Source: Nakamurella endophytica (GTDB lineage: Bacteria; Actinomycetota; Actinomycetes; Mycobacteriales; Nakamurellaceae). From it: a stretch of DNA of 64,000 nucleotides. The notes beneath the pieces were generated by a model. It saw only the letters and a program-made list of their open reading frames with translations. It did not search any database and was not told the DNA's origin. The stretch covers positions 38,442 to 102,441 of the forward strand of contig NZ_BMNA01000001.1 of NCBI RefSeq assembly GCF_014646215.1, in the 5' to 3' direction. This document shows, piece after piece, positions 49,690 through 61,291 of this stretch. A program made the position numbers and the translations under genes. Positions within the stretch are counted from its first letter, which is position 1. Each line of letters begins with the position of its first letter.

Positions 49690-49973
49690 CCATCACCGCT
49701 TCTGTACAGGGGTTCCCCGTCGTCCCGCCGGGCAGCGACGACGCGCCACCGGACGGGTGGTCGTAGTGCGTAGAGTAACCGGCCCTGGGCCGAAGGTGGA
49801 CATCGCCGGGCCGTCAGCCGCGCTCTGTCTCCGCTGGGCCACGGCGGGGCCGGTCGGGACCGCGCCGTCCGGTCGGCGCATCACCCGACGGGTGGTCCGA
49901 CCGGTCGGCGGGGGGCACCGCGGGGCGGCCGTCCGGTCGACGCGGACCTGCCGGGCACCCGACCGGGCCGCGA

Positions 49974-51566
49974 TCAGCCGGCCGGGATGCCCCGGATGGC
50001 GCTGGCCTGGACGGCCTCGCCGATCCGCTCCAGCAGCGCGGCGTCCGGCAGTCCGTCGACGCGCAGCACCATGATCGAGGCCTGACCCGACATCTCCTGG
50101 GAGATCTGCGCGGCCAGGATGTTCACCCCGGCCGCACCCAGCAGCGCCCCGACCGTGCCCATGACGCCCGGCCGGTCGGCGTAGGCGACCAGCACCAGGT
50201 CGCCCTCGGCGCGCAGGTCGAAGTGCCGCCCGTTGATCTCGATGAGCTTGGCGACCTGCCGCTCGCCGGAGAGCGTCCCGGACACCGACCGGACCGAGCC
50301 GTCGGGCATGGCGCCGCGCAGCGTGACCTGCGAGCGGTAGTCGCCGGTCTCCTCGGTGGCGGTGCCGGTCAGGGTGACGCCGTGCTCGGCGGCCAGCGCG
50401 GGCGCGTTGACGAAGGTGACGGCGTCGGTGATGACCGGTCCGAAGATCCCGCGGACCGCGGCCAGCTGCAGGATCGACGTGTCCACCGCGGCCAGGTCGC
50501 CGCGCACCTCGACGGCCACCTGGGCCGGGACCGTGCCGCCGACCGCGGTGAGGATCTCGCCGAGCCGGGTGACCAGCGGGATCCACGGCCGCAGCTCGTC
50601 GGCGACCGGCCCGGCCGCCTGCACGTTCACCGCGTCCGGGACGAAGTCGCCGCGCAGGGCCAGCTTCACCGAGCGGGCCACCGCCGTGCCCGCCTTGTCC
50701 TGCGCCTCCCGGGTCGACGCCCCCAGGTGCGGGGTCAGCACGATGTTCGGCGCCGTCCGCAGGGGGTTGTCGGCGGCCATCGGCTCCTTGACGTAGACGT
50801 CGATGCCGGCGCCGGCGACGCGGCCCTCGGTCAGCGCGTCGGCGAGCGCCTGCTCGTCGACCAGGCCGCCGCGCGCCGCGTTGACCAGCAACAGGTTCGG
50901 CTTGACGGTGGCCAGTTCCGCCGCGCCGATCAGCCCCAGCGTCTCGGGCGTGCGCGGCAGGTGGATCGAGATGATGTCCGCCCGGCGCAGCAGCGTGGCC
51001 AGGTCCACCAGCTGCACGCCCAGGGCGGCCGCCCTGGCCGGCTGCAGGTACGGGTCGTAGGCGATCACCGTGGTGCCGAAGGCGGCGATGCGGGCCGCGA
51101 AGAGCTGCCCGATGCGACCGAGACCGACCACGCCGACCGTCTTGTCGGCGATCTCGACGCCCTCGAACGAGGATCGCTTCCACTCGCCGGCGGCGACGGA
51201 GGCGTGCGCGGCGGGGATCTGCCGGGCCACCGCGAGCAGCAGCGCCAGCGCGTGCTCGGCCGCGGTGATGATGTTGGACTGCGGCGCGTTGACCACCAGC
51301 ACGCCGCGGGCCGTCGCCGCCGGCACGTCGACGTTGTCCAGGCCGATGCCGGCCCTGGCGACCACCTTCAGCCGGGGCGCGGCGGCCAGCGCCTCCGCGT
51401 CGATCGTGGTCGCCGACCGGATCATCACCGCGTCGGCCTCGGCCAGCGCCGGCAGCAGCGCCGACCGGTCCGCGCCGTCCACGTGGCGGACCTCGACGTC
51501 GGGGCCGAGCTCGGCGATCGCGGACGGGGCGAGCTTCTCCGCGATCAGCACGACGGGCTGCGACAC
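49974..51566 (-). CDS. serA: D-3-phosphoglycerate dehydrogenase
   Basis: A 530-residue enzyme of the long actinobacterial type, starting serine synthesis from 3-phosphoglycerate. The catalytic and NAD domains cover about residues 1-310 (KVVARAGIGLDNVDV, VGVVGLGRIGQLFAARI, LVNAARGGLVDE, TPHLGAST). An allosteric substrate-binding domain follows, and the final 80 residues are an ACT domain (LVLVAYADRPGVMGTVGALLG) sensing serine. The GTG at 51566 has a GAGAGGA site. It lies in the amino acid gene stretch between leuB and ilvC. Confidence 0.97.
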   Translation of the reverse strand: MSQPVVLIAEKLAPSAIAELGPDVEVRHVDGADRSALLPALAEADAVMIRSATTIDAEALAAAPRLKVVARAGIGLDNVDVPAATARGVLVVNAPQSNIITAAEHALALLLAVARQIPAAHASVAAGEWKRSSFEGVEIADKTVGVVGLGRIGQLFAARIAAFGTTVIAYDPYLQPARAAALGVQLVDLATLLRRADIISIHLPRTPETLGLIGAAELATVKPNLLLVNAARGGLVDEQALADALTEGRVAGAGIDVYVKEPMAADNPLRTAPNIVLTPHLGASTREAQDKAGTAVARSVKLALRGDFVPDAVNVQAAGPVADELRPWIPLVTRLGEILTAVGGTVPAQVAVEVRGDLAAVDTSILQLAAVRGIFGPVITDAVTFVNAPALAAEHGVTLTGTATEETGDYRSQVTLRGAMPDGSVRSVSGTLSGERQVAKLIEINGRHFDLRAEGDLVLVAYADRPGVMGTVGALLGAAGVNILAAQISQEMSGQASIMVLRVDGLPDAALLERIGEAVQASAIRGIPAG

Positions 51567-51959
51567 GTTGGTTCCTCTCGGTCGGACTCTCCGGGTGGGC
51601 CACCGGGTCCGGCGACCGTCGCGCACCGCGCGCGGGCGCGGCGGCACCGCGCGGCGACGTCGACCGCGGGCGGGCGCCAATGCTAGTCACGACCGTCGGC
51701 GCCGGTCACGGCGCACCGGGACCGGCCCGCAGGCGGACGCGGGACGGACCGGCGGCGCGACGCACGGACAGGCCAACCCGACGGGCTCCGCTCTCCACCG
51801 GGGGACGTATCGGCGGCGGCTCGGCCGGCCTCGTCCCGTCGACGGCCCCTCCGATCGCGCGGACCGGGGACGCGGACACCCCGCCCGCCCTACGATCCGG
51901 CCGGGAGGACGCCGGCCGCCCGGACCGCGGCGGCCCCGGCGACCAGAGGAGGACGCACG
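51567..51959. other. 393-base divergent intergenic region between serA and a membrane protein gene
   Basis: It holds a probable serA promoter (separate entry) and, at 51891-51896, a TACGAT that could be the -10 of the rightward gene. No open frame or RNA gene that I recognise is present. Confidence 0.5.
51680..51708 (-). promoter_or_regulatory. Predicted serA promoter
   Basis: On the minus strand TGACCG (51708-51703) and TAGCAT (51685-51680) are 17 bases apart, the latter preceded by TGAC as a partial extended -10. The leader to the serA GTG would be about 105 bases. Confidence 0.45.
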
Positions 51960-52688
51960 GTGACCAGCTACCCGCCCTACGGACAGCCGCCACCGGGACA
52001 GCCGGGACAGCCCTTCGGAGGCCAGGGTCCGGCCGGACCGGGTCAGCCCGGGCCGTATCCGGGGCCCGGGTACCAGCCCGGTGCTCCGGCGCACGGCTGG
52101 TCCCCGCCGCCGTACGCCGGCTACCCGGCCGCCGGGTACGGGCAGCCGGGGTTCGGCGGTGCGCCCGGTCCCGGGCGGCCGGGCCAGGCCACGGCCGCGG
52201 CGGTGCTGGCGTTCGTCTTCGGCGCCGCCGCGATCCTGCAGTCGCTGTTCGGCGTCCTGATCGGGTCGCTGCTGAGCGGCTCGAACAGCGTGGCGACGGG
52301 GATCACCGACACCACCGTCCGGCTGGCGTGCGACCGCACGCTGCCCGACTTCTCCCAGGACGGCTGTGACCTGGCACGCCAGAACGCGTCCCGCGTGCGG
52401 GAGATCAGCCCGGAGATCGGCACCTTCGCCATCGTGGTGGCGATCGGCGCTGCGATCGTGGCCGCCCTGATGATCTGGGGTGGCGTCGTGCTGCTGTCCG
52501 GCAGGGACTCCCGGATCGTCGTGTCGGCGTGCGCGCTGTACTTCCTGCTGGCGATCCTGCTGATCGTCGCCACCCGCTTCGGCGTGGTCTACGCCTTCGG
52601 CATCGTGCTGCCGGTGCTCATCACGGTGTTCACGCTGAACGGGTCCACCAGGGCGTGGGTCCGCAGCCGGGGCGGCCGGACCTTCTGA
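51960..52688 (+). CDS. Proline/glycine-rich membrane protein
   Basis: A 242-residue protein. The first 75 residues are a disordered Pro/Gly/Tyr/Gln-rich head of the SYPPYGQPPPGQPGQP type, common in actinobacterial membrane proteins. Four predicted membrane helices follow: AAAVLAFVFGAAAILQSLFGVL, GTFAIVVAIGAAIVAALMIWGGVVLL, IVVSACALYFLLAILLIVA and VVYAFGIVLPVLITVFTL, with a loop holding two cysteines (RLACDRTL, QDGCDLAR) likely on the outside. No known family can be assigned with confidence. The GTG at 51960 has AGAGGAGG upstream. It converges on the ilvC operon over two strong hairpins. Confidence 0.85.
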   Translation: MTSYPPYGQPPPGQPGQPFGGQGPAGPGQPGPYPGPGYQPGAPAHGWSPPPYAGYPAAGYGQPGFGGAPGPGRPGQATAAAVLAFVFGAAAILQSLFGVLIGSLLSGSNSVATGITDTTVRLACDRTLPDFSQDGCDLARQNASRVREISPEIGTFAIVVAIGAAIVAALMIWGGVVLLSGRDSRIVVSACALYFLLAILLIVATRFGVVYAFGIVLPVLITVFTLNGSTRAWVRSRGGRTF

Positions 52689-52720
52689 CCGCTCGCCGGC
52701 CGGTCCCCCGGTCCCCGCAG

Positions 52721-52753
52721 GGAGCCCCTGGTCGCCTGGCGACCGGGGGCTCC
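52721..52753 (+). terminator. Terminator of the proline-rich membrane protein gene
   Basis: ggagcccctggtcgc pairs with 52739-52753 over 15 positions with one G-U pair and a three-base loop, 32 bases past the stop codon. Confidence 0.7.
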
Positions 52754-52788
52754 GTCGTCCGCAGCCGCGCGGGTCGGGCGGAACAGGA

Positions 52789-52821
52789 ACGGCCCCGCAC
52801 CCGGGTGGGATGCGGGGCCGT
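52789..52821 (-). terminator. Terminator of the ilvBNC operon
   Basis: Arms acggccccgca (52789-52799) and 52811-52821 are perfectly complementary over 11 bases, placed 18 bases beyond the ilvC stop on the minus strand. Confidence 0.65.
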
Positions 52822-52838
52822 CCGGCCGGTCCGGCACG

Positions 52839-56418
<3,580 letters not shown>

Positions 56419-56546
56419 CTGTCTCCGGCTTTCCTGGCGAGGTGGTGCGGTGACCGTCGGCGGCCCGGGATGGGCGGGCCGTCCGACGGGCGGCGGGGCG
56501 ATGGTCGGTCGGCCGACTGTCGAACCGCCGACCGTGTCCGGGCACT

Positions 56547-56584
56547 AAAAAACCCCTTGCTTCCCGGGTGGGATGCGAAGGGGT
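56547..56584 (-). terminator. Transcription attenuator terminator of the ilvB leader
   Basis: On the minus strand accccttcgcatccc and gggaagcaaggggt form a long imperfect stem (about 13 pairs with small bulges) followed at once by six T residues, the only intrinsic terminator with a proper T-tract that I saw in the window. It lies between a short leader peptide and ilvB, about 130 bases before the ilvB ATG. Confidence 0.85.
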
Positions 56585-56609
56585 CAGCGCGCCTGCTGGA
56601 GGTGACGGG

Positions 56610-56648
56610 TCAGCCGGCGCGCTCGGGGAGTACGAGAATCAGGGACAT
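56610..56648 (-). CDS. ilvB leader peptide (12 residues, L-I-L-V-L)
   Basis: A 12-codon frame reads MSLILVLPERAG and stops. Five consecutive branched-chain codons (Leu, Ile, Leu, Val, Leu) make it a sensor of all three amino acids. The ATG lies six bases after a TACAGT -10 box, so the leader is translated from a leaderless mRNA. Bases 56616-56623, in the last codons, are complementary over 8 bases to 56586-56593 just before the terminator, so ribosome position can affect folding. It is too short to be found by usual gene callers. Confidence 0.85.
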   Translation of the reverse strand: MSLILVLPERAG

Positions 56649-56654
56649 GCGGCG

Positions 56655-56683
56655 ACTGTAGGACCGGCCGGCCCGGGTGTCAA
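56655..56683 (-). promoter_or_regulatory. Consensus-like promoter of the ilvBNC operon
   Basis: On the minus strand a perfect TTGACA (56683-56678) and TACAGT (56660-56655) are separated by exactly 17 bases. The expected transcript starts at or beside the leader peptide ATG (56648). This is the best sigma-70-type promoter in the window. Confidence 0.85.
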
Positions 56684-56834
56684 CCAGGTGGGACAGGCGT
56701 CCCACATCGTGGACTGACGGTGGCCGGGACGGTCTCCGCGCCCTTCCGCCGGAGGTGGGCCGCACGGCCACCCGGCGCTCGCGGGCGCCCGTCGACCGCT
56801 GCGCCGCTCCCCCGCCGGATGACACGATGGACGG

Positions 56835-57587
56835 GTGTCCCGCCGTGATCGCGCCGTCTTCCGACTCCCGGCGGTGACCCTGATCCTTCCGCTGCTGCTG
56901 TTCATCACCTGCACGCCGCTGGCCACGTTCCGTCCCTGGTTCCTGCCGATCTACCTGATCCCGCTGCTGGCGCTGGTGTACGCCGCCGTCACCCGGACCT
57001 CCGCCACCCCGGCCGCCATCACCACCGTGGGGCTGCGCGGGGTGCGCCGCATCCCGTGGGACCGGCTGGATCGCTTCGAGTTCCGTGGGTCCCGCTGGGC
57101 CGTGGCGGTGGACGCCGACGGGCGGCGCACCCGGCTGCCGATGGTGCGGCCCCGCGACCTGCCGCGGCTCGCCGAGGTCTCCGGCGGCCGGCTGACGCTG
57201 ACGCCGCGCGGCTCCGCGACGGCCAGTGACGAGGACGGGGACGAGGTCGGGGGCCAGGTCGAGGCCGAGGACGGCATCCAGGACGGGGTCCAGGACAGCA
57301 CGGTCGGCACGGTGGGCACTGTCAGCACGGTCGGCACGGTCGGTCCGGAACGCACGGTGGGCCTGGACGGCGCGGCCACCGGCGATGTGCAGGACGGCGC
57401 GGCTGGGGCGGACGGGGGGCTCGTGCGGGAAGGCGGCGTCGCCGCCGACGGGCCGGACGGTCCGGACGCCGCTGCACCGGACGGGCCGGACGGCACCGGC
57501 GGGGCCGGCGCGGACGCCCGCACCGGGCCGGCCGTCGCGGATGCTACCGGCCCCCACGCCGCCGGGGCGCCGGCGGGACGCGACTGA
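56835..57587 (+). CDS. Bacterial PH-domain membrane protein with long acidic tail
   Basis: A 250-residue protein. Two N-terminal membrane helices (VTLILPLLLFITCTPLATF, FLPIYLIPLLALVYAAV) precede a compact bPH-like domain (GLRGVRRIPWDRLDRFEFRGSRWAVAVDADGRRTRLP). About 120 residues of Asp/Gly/Ala/Val-rich low-complexity sequence with TVGTV repeats follow, rare after this domain. Function unknown; similar proteins are predicted scaffolds in actinobacterial membranes. The start is the GTG at 56835, probably leaderless because CACGAT lies six bases upstream. It is divergent from the ilvB leader and followed after three bases by the next PH-domain gene. Confidence 0.75.
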   Translation: MSRRDRAVFRLPAVTLILPLLLFITCTPLATFRPWFLPIYLIPLLALVYAAVTRTSATPAAITTVGLRGVRRIPWDRLDRFEFRGSRWAVAVDADGRRTRLPMVRPRDLPRLAEVSGGRLTLTPRGSATASDEDGDEVGGQVEAEDGIQDGVQDSTVGTVGTVSTVGTVGPERTVGLDGAATGDVQDGAAGADGGLVREGGVAADGPDGPDAAAPDGPDGTGGAGADARTGPAVADATGPHAAGAPAGRD

Positions 57588-57590
57588 GCC

Positions 57591-58139
57591 GTGTCGCACG
57601 CCGTCCCGTCCCCCGCCCCGGAGTCCGGCAGGGCACCGGAGCCGGACGAGCGGCCGCTGCCCGGGGACGCCCCCGAGGAGCGGCGGCGGTTGCCGGCGAG
57701 GACCGCCACCTACTGGCGGGTGCAGGCCCTGCTCACCGGGGTGCCCGTGGTCGCCCTCGCCACGCTCGGCGCCGTCACGCTGCGCTGGCCGCCGGAGCCG
57801 CTCCGCTGGACCGTCGCCGCGCTGCTGTTCCTGTGGCTGGTCGTGCTGCGCGGCCTCGTCGCCCCGCCGATCCGCCGGCGCCGCTTCTGGTACTGCATCT
57901 CCGCCGACGAGATCGACCTGCAGCACGGCGTCCTCATGACCACCCGCACCCTGGTGCCGATGAACCGGGTGCAGCACCTCAAGACCACCCAGGGCGCCCT
58001 GGCCGACCGGTTCCGCGTCGCCTCGCTGCACGTGCACACCGCGGGCGGTGTGGTGGCGCTGCACGGCATGGACCGCGACGAGGCGGCGCGTGTCCGCCGG
58101 CGCATCGGCGCCCTCGCCGGCCTGGCCGACGATGTGTGA
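57591..58139 (+). CDS. YdbS-like PH-domain membrane protein
   Basis: A 182-residue protein. Two membrane helices (VQALLTGVPVVALATLGAVTL, WTVAALLFLWLVVLRGLV) and a C-terminal bPH_2 domain (RFWYCISADEIDLQHGVLMTTRTLVPMNRVQHLKTTQGAL in segments) match YdbS of Bacillus. YdbS/YdbT pairs are membrane proteins of unknown exact role, linked to resistance to some antimicrobial compounds in Bacillus. The next gene (YdbT-like) starts inside its stop (GTGTGA), so the pair is coupled. Confidence 0.88.
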   Translation: MSHAVPSPAPESGRAPEPDERPLPGDAPEERRRLPARTATYWRVQALLTGVPVVALATLGAVTLRWPPEPLRWTVAALLFLWLVVLRGLVAPPIRRRRFWYCISADEIDLQHGVLMTTRTLVPMNRVQHLKTTQGALADRFRVASLHVHTAGGVVALHGMDRDEAARVRRRIGALAGLADDV

Positions 58140-59986
58140 CCCGCCGGCACCGGTGCCGGCAGCCCGGCCGGCGACCGCGGAACCCGGCGACCGCGGGACC
58201 GGTGGGCCGCCCCGACGGTGCCGCCGCTGCCGACGGTGCCGCCGCCGCCCACACTGCCGCCACCGCGCACACGTCGACCGCCACCGACAGTGCCGCCACC
58301 GCGCTCGGTTCCGCCGCGACCGGCGGTGCCGCCGCGACCGGCGGTGCCGCCACTGCCGGCGGTGCCGCCGCTGCCGGCGGTTTCACCGGTGCGCCGGCGC
58401 CCCCGGGCGGCGCCGCGCGGAGCGGTCCCGACGTCGCGGAGCGGCGGCTGCACCCGGCCTACCTGGTGATCAGCGCCGGCCAGACGGTGCGCACGCTGCT
58501 GCCGGCGATCGTCGGTGCCAGCGTGTTCCCGCACCGGTGGTGGGTGCTCGGCGCGACCGCCGTGCTGGTGGTGGCCGTCTCGGTGATCCGCTGGTGGACG
58601 CACCGCTACTCCGTCGTCCACGGCGTGCTGCGGGTGCGCAGCGGCCTGCTCAAGCGCACCACCGAGAGCGTGCCGGTCTCCCGGATCACCGCGCTGGACA
58701 CCTTCGCCGGCGTCGTGCAGCGCATCCTCGGCGTCTCGGGCATCACCGTCCAGACCCCCGGCGATGGCCGGAGCTCGACCGTCAAGCTGCACTGCCTGTC
58801 GGCGTCCGCGCTGGCGCAGGTGCGGACGGCGCTGACCGCCGACTCCGGGACCGGCGCCCGGATCGGGATCGACAGCGGAGTCGACACCGGAGCTGACGCC
58901 GGAGTCGATTCCGGAGTCGATGCCGGAGTCGATGCCGCTGCCCGGACCGCCGGTCGGTCGGTGCTCGCCGCGCCGCTGTCCCGGCTCGTGCAGGGCGTCG
59001 AGGGACCGGGCAGCGTGCCGCCGATCGCCGTGCTCGAAGTGCGGGCGCTGCTCGTCGCGGCCGTCACCGGCACCTCGATCCCGTTGCTGCTGGCCGGCGC
59101 GGCGGCCGCCTGGAACCGGGCCAGGGACCTGCTGCCCGACTCCACGCTCCGCTGGATCCGGCACGAGGTCCTCGACCACGGCGGTGCCACCACGCTGGTG
59201 GTCCTCGGCCTGGTGATGGTCGCCGCGCTGGTCGCCGTCGTCCTCACCGCCGTGCGCCTGGCGCGCTGGACCCTGGTCCGGGAGCCGGAGCGGCTGCGGA
59301 CCACCCGCGGACTGGTCGTGCAGCGGAGCAGCTCGATCCCGGTCGACCGGGTGCAGGGCGTCCGGCTCGTCGAGGGGCTGTGGCGCAAGCCGCTCGGCTA
59401 CTGCGCCGTCGAGGTGGAGGTCGCCGGCGTCGCCGGCGGGCAGGACCACCAGCGGACGCTGTACCCCTTGGTGCGCCGTGCGGCGGCGGCCGACCTGGTG
59501 CGGCGCGCGCTGCCGGAGCTGCGCTGGTCGGGCGAGGACCCGGTGCCCGTCGGCGCGGCGGCCCGCCGCCGGTATCCCACGCTGCCGCTGGTCGCCGGGC
59601 TGGCGCTGGCGGCGGCCGCCGTGCTGCTGCTGCCCGGCTGGTGGCGCCTCACCGCCCTGTTCCCGGCCGTCGTCGCGGTGGTCGCGGCGCGCGGCCAGGT
59701 CGCGGCGGCGGGATGGCGGCTCACCCCGGACACGGTCACCGTGCGGTGGCACCGGGTCTTCGCCACGCACACCGTCGTCGCCCGCACCCGCCGGGTGCAG
59801 CTGGTGCACCGGACGCAGACGGTGCCGCAACGCCGGGCAGCGGTCGCCGGGGTGTGGCTCGTGCTGTCGTCGGCACGACGCGCGCGGCTGCGGCACCTGG
59901 CCGCGGCGGACGCGGACCTGCTGCTGCACGTGGTCGGCCGGCGCCCCGGAGCCGTCCGGCCCGTCGCCGCGGCCCCGGCTCCCTGA
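58136..59986 (+). CDS. YdbT-like multi-PH-domain membrane protein
   Basis: A 616-residue membrane protein with three bPH_2 domains. The first 95 residues are low-complexity Ala/Thr/Gly-rich with 18-bp DNA repeats. Then come paired helices and PH domains near residues 150-220 (RYSVVHGVLRVRSGLLKRTTESVPVSRITALDT), 370-450 (LVVQRSSSIPVDRVQGVRLVEGLW) and 510-590 (RLTPDTVTVRWHRVFATHTVVARTRRVQLV). A GVDA-type tetrapeptide repeat (12-bp units) lies between domains one and two. GTG at 58136 overlaps the YdbS-like stop by four bases; a GTG at 58202 is possible. Role unknown, same as the family. Confidence 0.88.
   Translation: MTRRHRCRQPGRRPRNPATAGPVGRPDGAAAADGAAAAHTAATAHTSTATDSAATALGSAATGGAAATGGAATAGGAAAAGGFTGAPAPPGGAARSGPDVAERRLHPAYLVISAGQTVRTLLPAIVGASVFPHRWWVLGATAVLVVAVSVIRWWTHRYSVVHGVLRVRSGLLKRTTESVPVSRITALDTFAGVVQRILGVSGITVQTPGDGRSSTVKLHCLSASALAQVRTALTADSGTGARIGIDSGVDTGADAGVDSGVDAGVDAAARTAGRSVLAAPLSRLVQGVEGPGSVPPIAVLEVRALLVAAVTGTSIPLLLAGAAAAWNRARDLLPDSTLRWIRHEVLDHGGATTLVVLGLVMVAALVAVVLTAVRLARWTLVREPERLRTTRGLVVQRSSSIPVDRVQGVRLVEGLWRKPLGYCAVEVEVAGVAGGQDHQRTLYPLVRRAAAADLVRRALPELRWSGEDPVPVGAAARRRYPTLPLVAGLALAAAAVLLLPGWWRLTALFPAVVAVVAARGQVAAAGWRLTPDTVTVRWHRVFATHTVVARTRRVQLVHRTQTVPQRRAAVAGVWLVLSSARRARLRHLAAADADLLLHVVGRRPGAVRPVAAAPAP
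58309..58380. repeat. Four 18-bp tandem repeats in the YdbT-like gene
   Basis: Four consecutive 18-base units, each of the form t-(g/t)-ccgcc-(g/a)c-(g/t)-(a/g)ccggcgg, encode an Ala/Thr/Gly-rich linker. Units differ at one to three bases. Confidence 0.85.
58877..58936. repeat. Five 12-bp tandem repeats in the YdbT-like gene
   Basis: Five consecutive 12-base units of ggagtcgatgcc type encode Gly-(Val/Ala)-Asp-x tetrapeptides between PH domains one and two. The last two units are identical. Confidence 0.85.
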
Positions 59987-60055
59987 CCCGAGCGCCCGCC
60001 GGCGCCGTCCGCCGCGAGCCCGGTCGCACGCCCCGCGGACGCCGCACCTGCCACG

Positions 60056-60061
60056 TACGGT
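60056..60061 (+). promoter_or_regulatory. Putative -10 element of the sugar dehydrogenase lipoprotein gene
   Basis: TACGGT lies eight bases before the ATG, suggesting a leaderless or very short leader. Confidence 0.35.
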
Positions 60062-60069
60062 GGATCGCG

Positions 60070-61278
60070 ATGAGCCTCTCGCCGCGCCGGGTCCGCCGGT
60101 GCGCCGCCGCCCTCGGGACCGGCGTCGCCCTGCTGCTGGCCGCCGGCTGCGGCGACTTCTCGTCCGCCCCGCCGAGCTGGTCCGTCCAGCCGTCCCTCAC
60201 CGCGCCGGCCGCCACCCCGGTGGTCCCGACGCCGACCCTGCCCGGCTCGACCACGACGCCGCCGTCCGGGTCGGGTGGCAGCACCAGCAGCAGCACCACC
60301 GGCCCTCCGCCGGACCCCTGCCGTCCGCCGGACCCGTCCGTGATCGCCGCCTGCCTGAAGGACCCGTGGGGCCTGGTCCCGCTGGCCGACGGCATGTCCG
60401 CCCTCGTCGGTGAGCGGACCACCGGGCGCATCCTGCTCGCGGTGTACCAGCGGCCGCCGGTGCTGCTGGCCACCGTGCCCGGCGTCGACGGCACCGGCGA
60501 CGGCGGCCTGCTCGGGCTCGCCGTGTCGCCGTCGTACGCCGAGGACGGCCTGGTGTACGCCTTCGTGACGACGGCGACCGACAACCGGGTCGTCCGCATC
60601 GCCCGCGGCGAGAAGCCGAAGGCCATCCTGACCGGCATCCCCAAGGGGCGCACGCACAACGGCGGCGTGCTGGCCTTCAACGGCCCGTACCTGTTCGTCG
60701 CCACCGGTGACGCCGGCCGGCCCACGCTCGCCGGCGACGCCAGGTCGCTGGCCGGGAAGGTGCTGCGGCTGGACGAGTTCGGCAAGCCGGTCGGCGGCAC
60801 GCTGACGCCCGGGTCGCCGGTGTTCGCGACCGGGTTCACCGCACCGACCGGCATGTGCCGGCTGCCCACCGGCGCGCTGGCCGTCGTCGACCACCGCGCG
60901 ACCGCGGACGTGCTGCTGCCGTTGAGCGCGGGCAAGTCCTACACCCGGCTGGCCTCGGGCGACGCCGCCTGGACGTGGCGGGCCTCCGACGGTGGCGCCG
61001 CGGACTGCGCGTCGACCAACGGCGTGCTGGCCAGCACGTCGCTGGACCGCCAGCGGCTCACCGGCATCCGGATGACGCCGACCGGCGCCTTCACCGGCAG
61101 CCCCGAGGCCCTGCTCGAGCGCCGGTACGGGCGGCTGCGCACGGTCGAGGCCGGCCCGCGGAACCTGTTCTGGGTCACCACCGCCAACCGGGACGGCCAC
61201 GGCCGGCCGGTGGCCAGCGACGACCGGGTCGTCGTCGTGCCGTCCGGAGGGGGCGGGGGCGGCGGCGGGCCGGACTGA
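60070..61278 (+). CDS. PQQ-dependent sugar dehydrogenase-like lipoprotein (GdhB/YliI family)
   Basis: A 402-residue predicted lipoprotein. Signal peptide with lipobox LAAGC (lipidated Cys near residue 27), a Ser/Thr/Pro-rich linker to about residue 85, then a six-bladed beta-propeller of the glucose/sorbosone dehydrogenase family: WGLVPLADG, GGLLGLAVSPSYAEDGLVYAF, the catalytic-type histidine in KGRTHNGGVLAFNGPYLFVATGDAG, and FTAPTGMCRLPTG. It ends in a poly-Gly run. It may oxidise a sugar outside the membrane if PQQ is available; many actinobacterial members are not proven enzymes. It converges on gatB with a 13-base gap. Confidence 0.88.
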   Translation: MSLSPRRVRRCAAALGTGVALLLAAGCGDFSSAPPSWSVQPSLTAPAATPVVPTPTLPGSTTTPPSGSGGSTSSSTTGPPPDPCRPPDPSVIAACLKDPWGLVPLADGMSALVGERTTGRILLAVYQRPPVLLATVPGVDGTGDGGLLGLAVSPSYAEDGLVYAFVTTATDNRVVRIARGEKPKAILTGIPKGRTHNGGVLAFNGPYLFVATGDAGRPTLAGDARSLAGKVLRLDEFGKPVGGTLTPGSPVFATGFTAPTGMCRLPTGALAVVDHRATADVLLPLSAGKSYTRLASGDAAWTWRASDGGAADCASTNGVLASTSLDRQRLTGIRMTPTGAFTGSPEALLERRYGRLRTVEAGPRNLFWVTTANRDGHGRPVASDDRVVVVPSGGGGGGGGPD

Positions 61279-61291
61279 CCGGCCCCGGGCG

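Noticed and set aside
49693..49803. A minus-strand frame of about 36 codons ending just before leuB (MSTFGPGPVTLRTTTTRP...), resembling a Thr-rich leader peptide
   Set aside because: The Leu-Arg-Thr run is produced by a short AT-richer promoter-like stretch, there is no ribosome site or well-placed -10 for its ATG, no terminator hairpin with a T-tract follows, and four Thr codons make little sense for leuB control.
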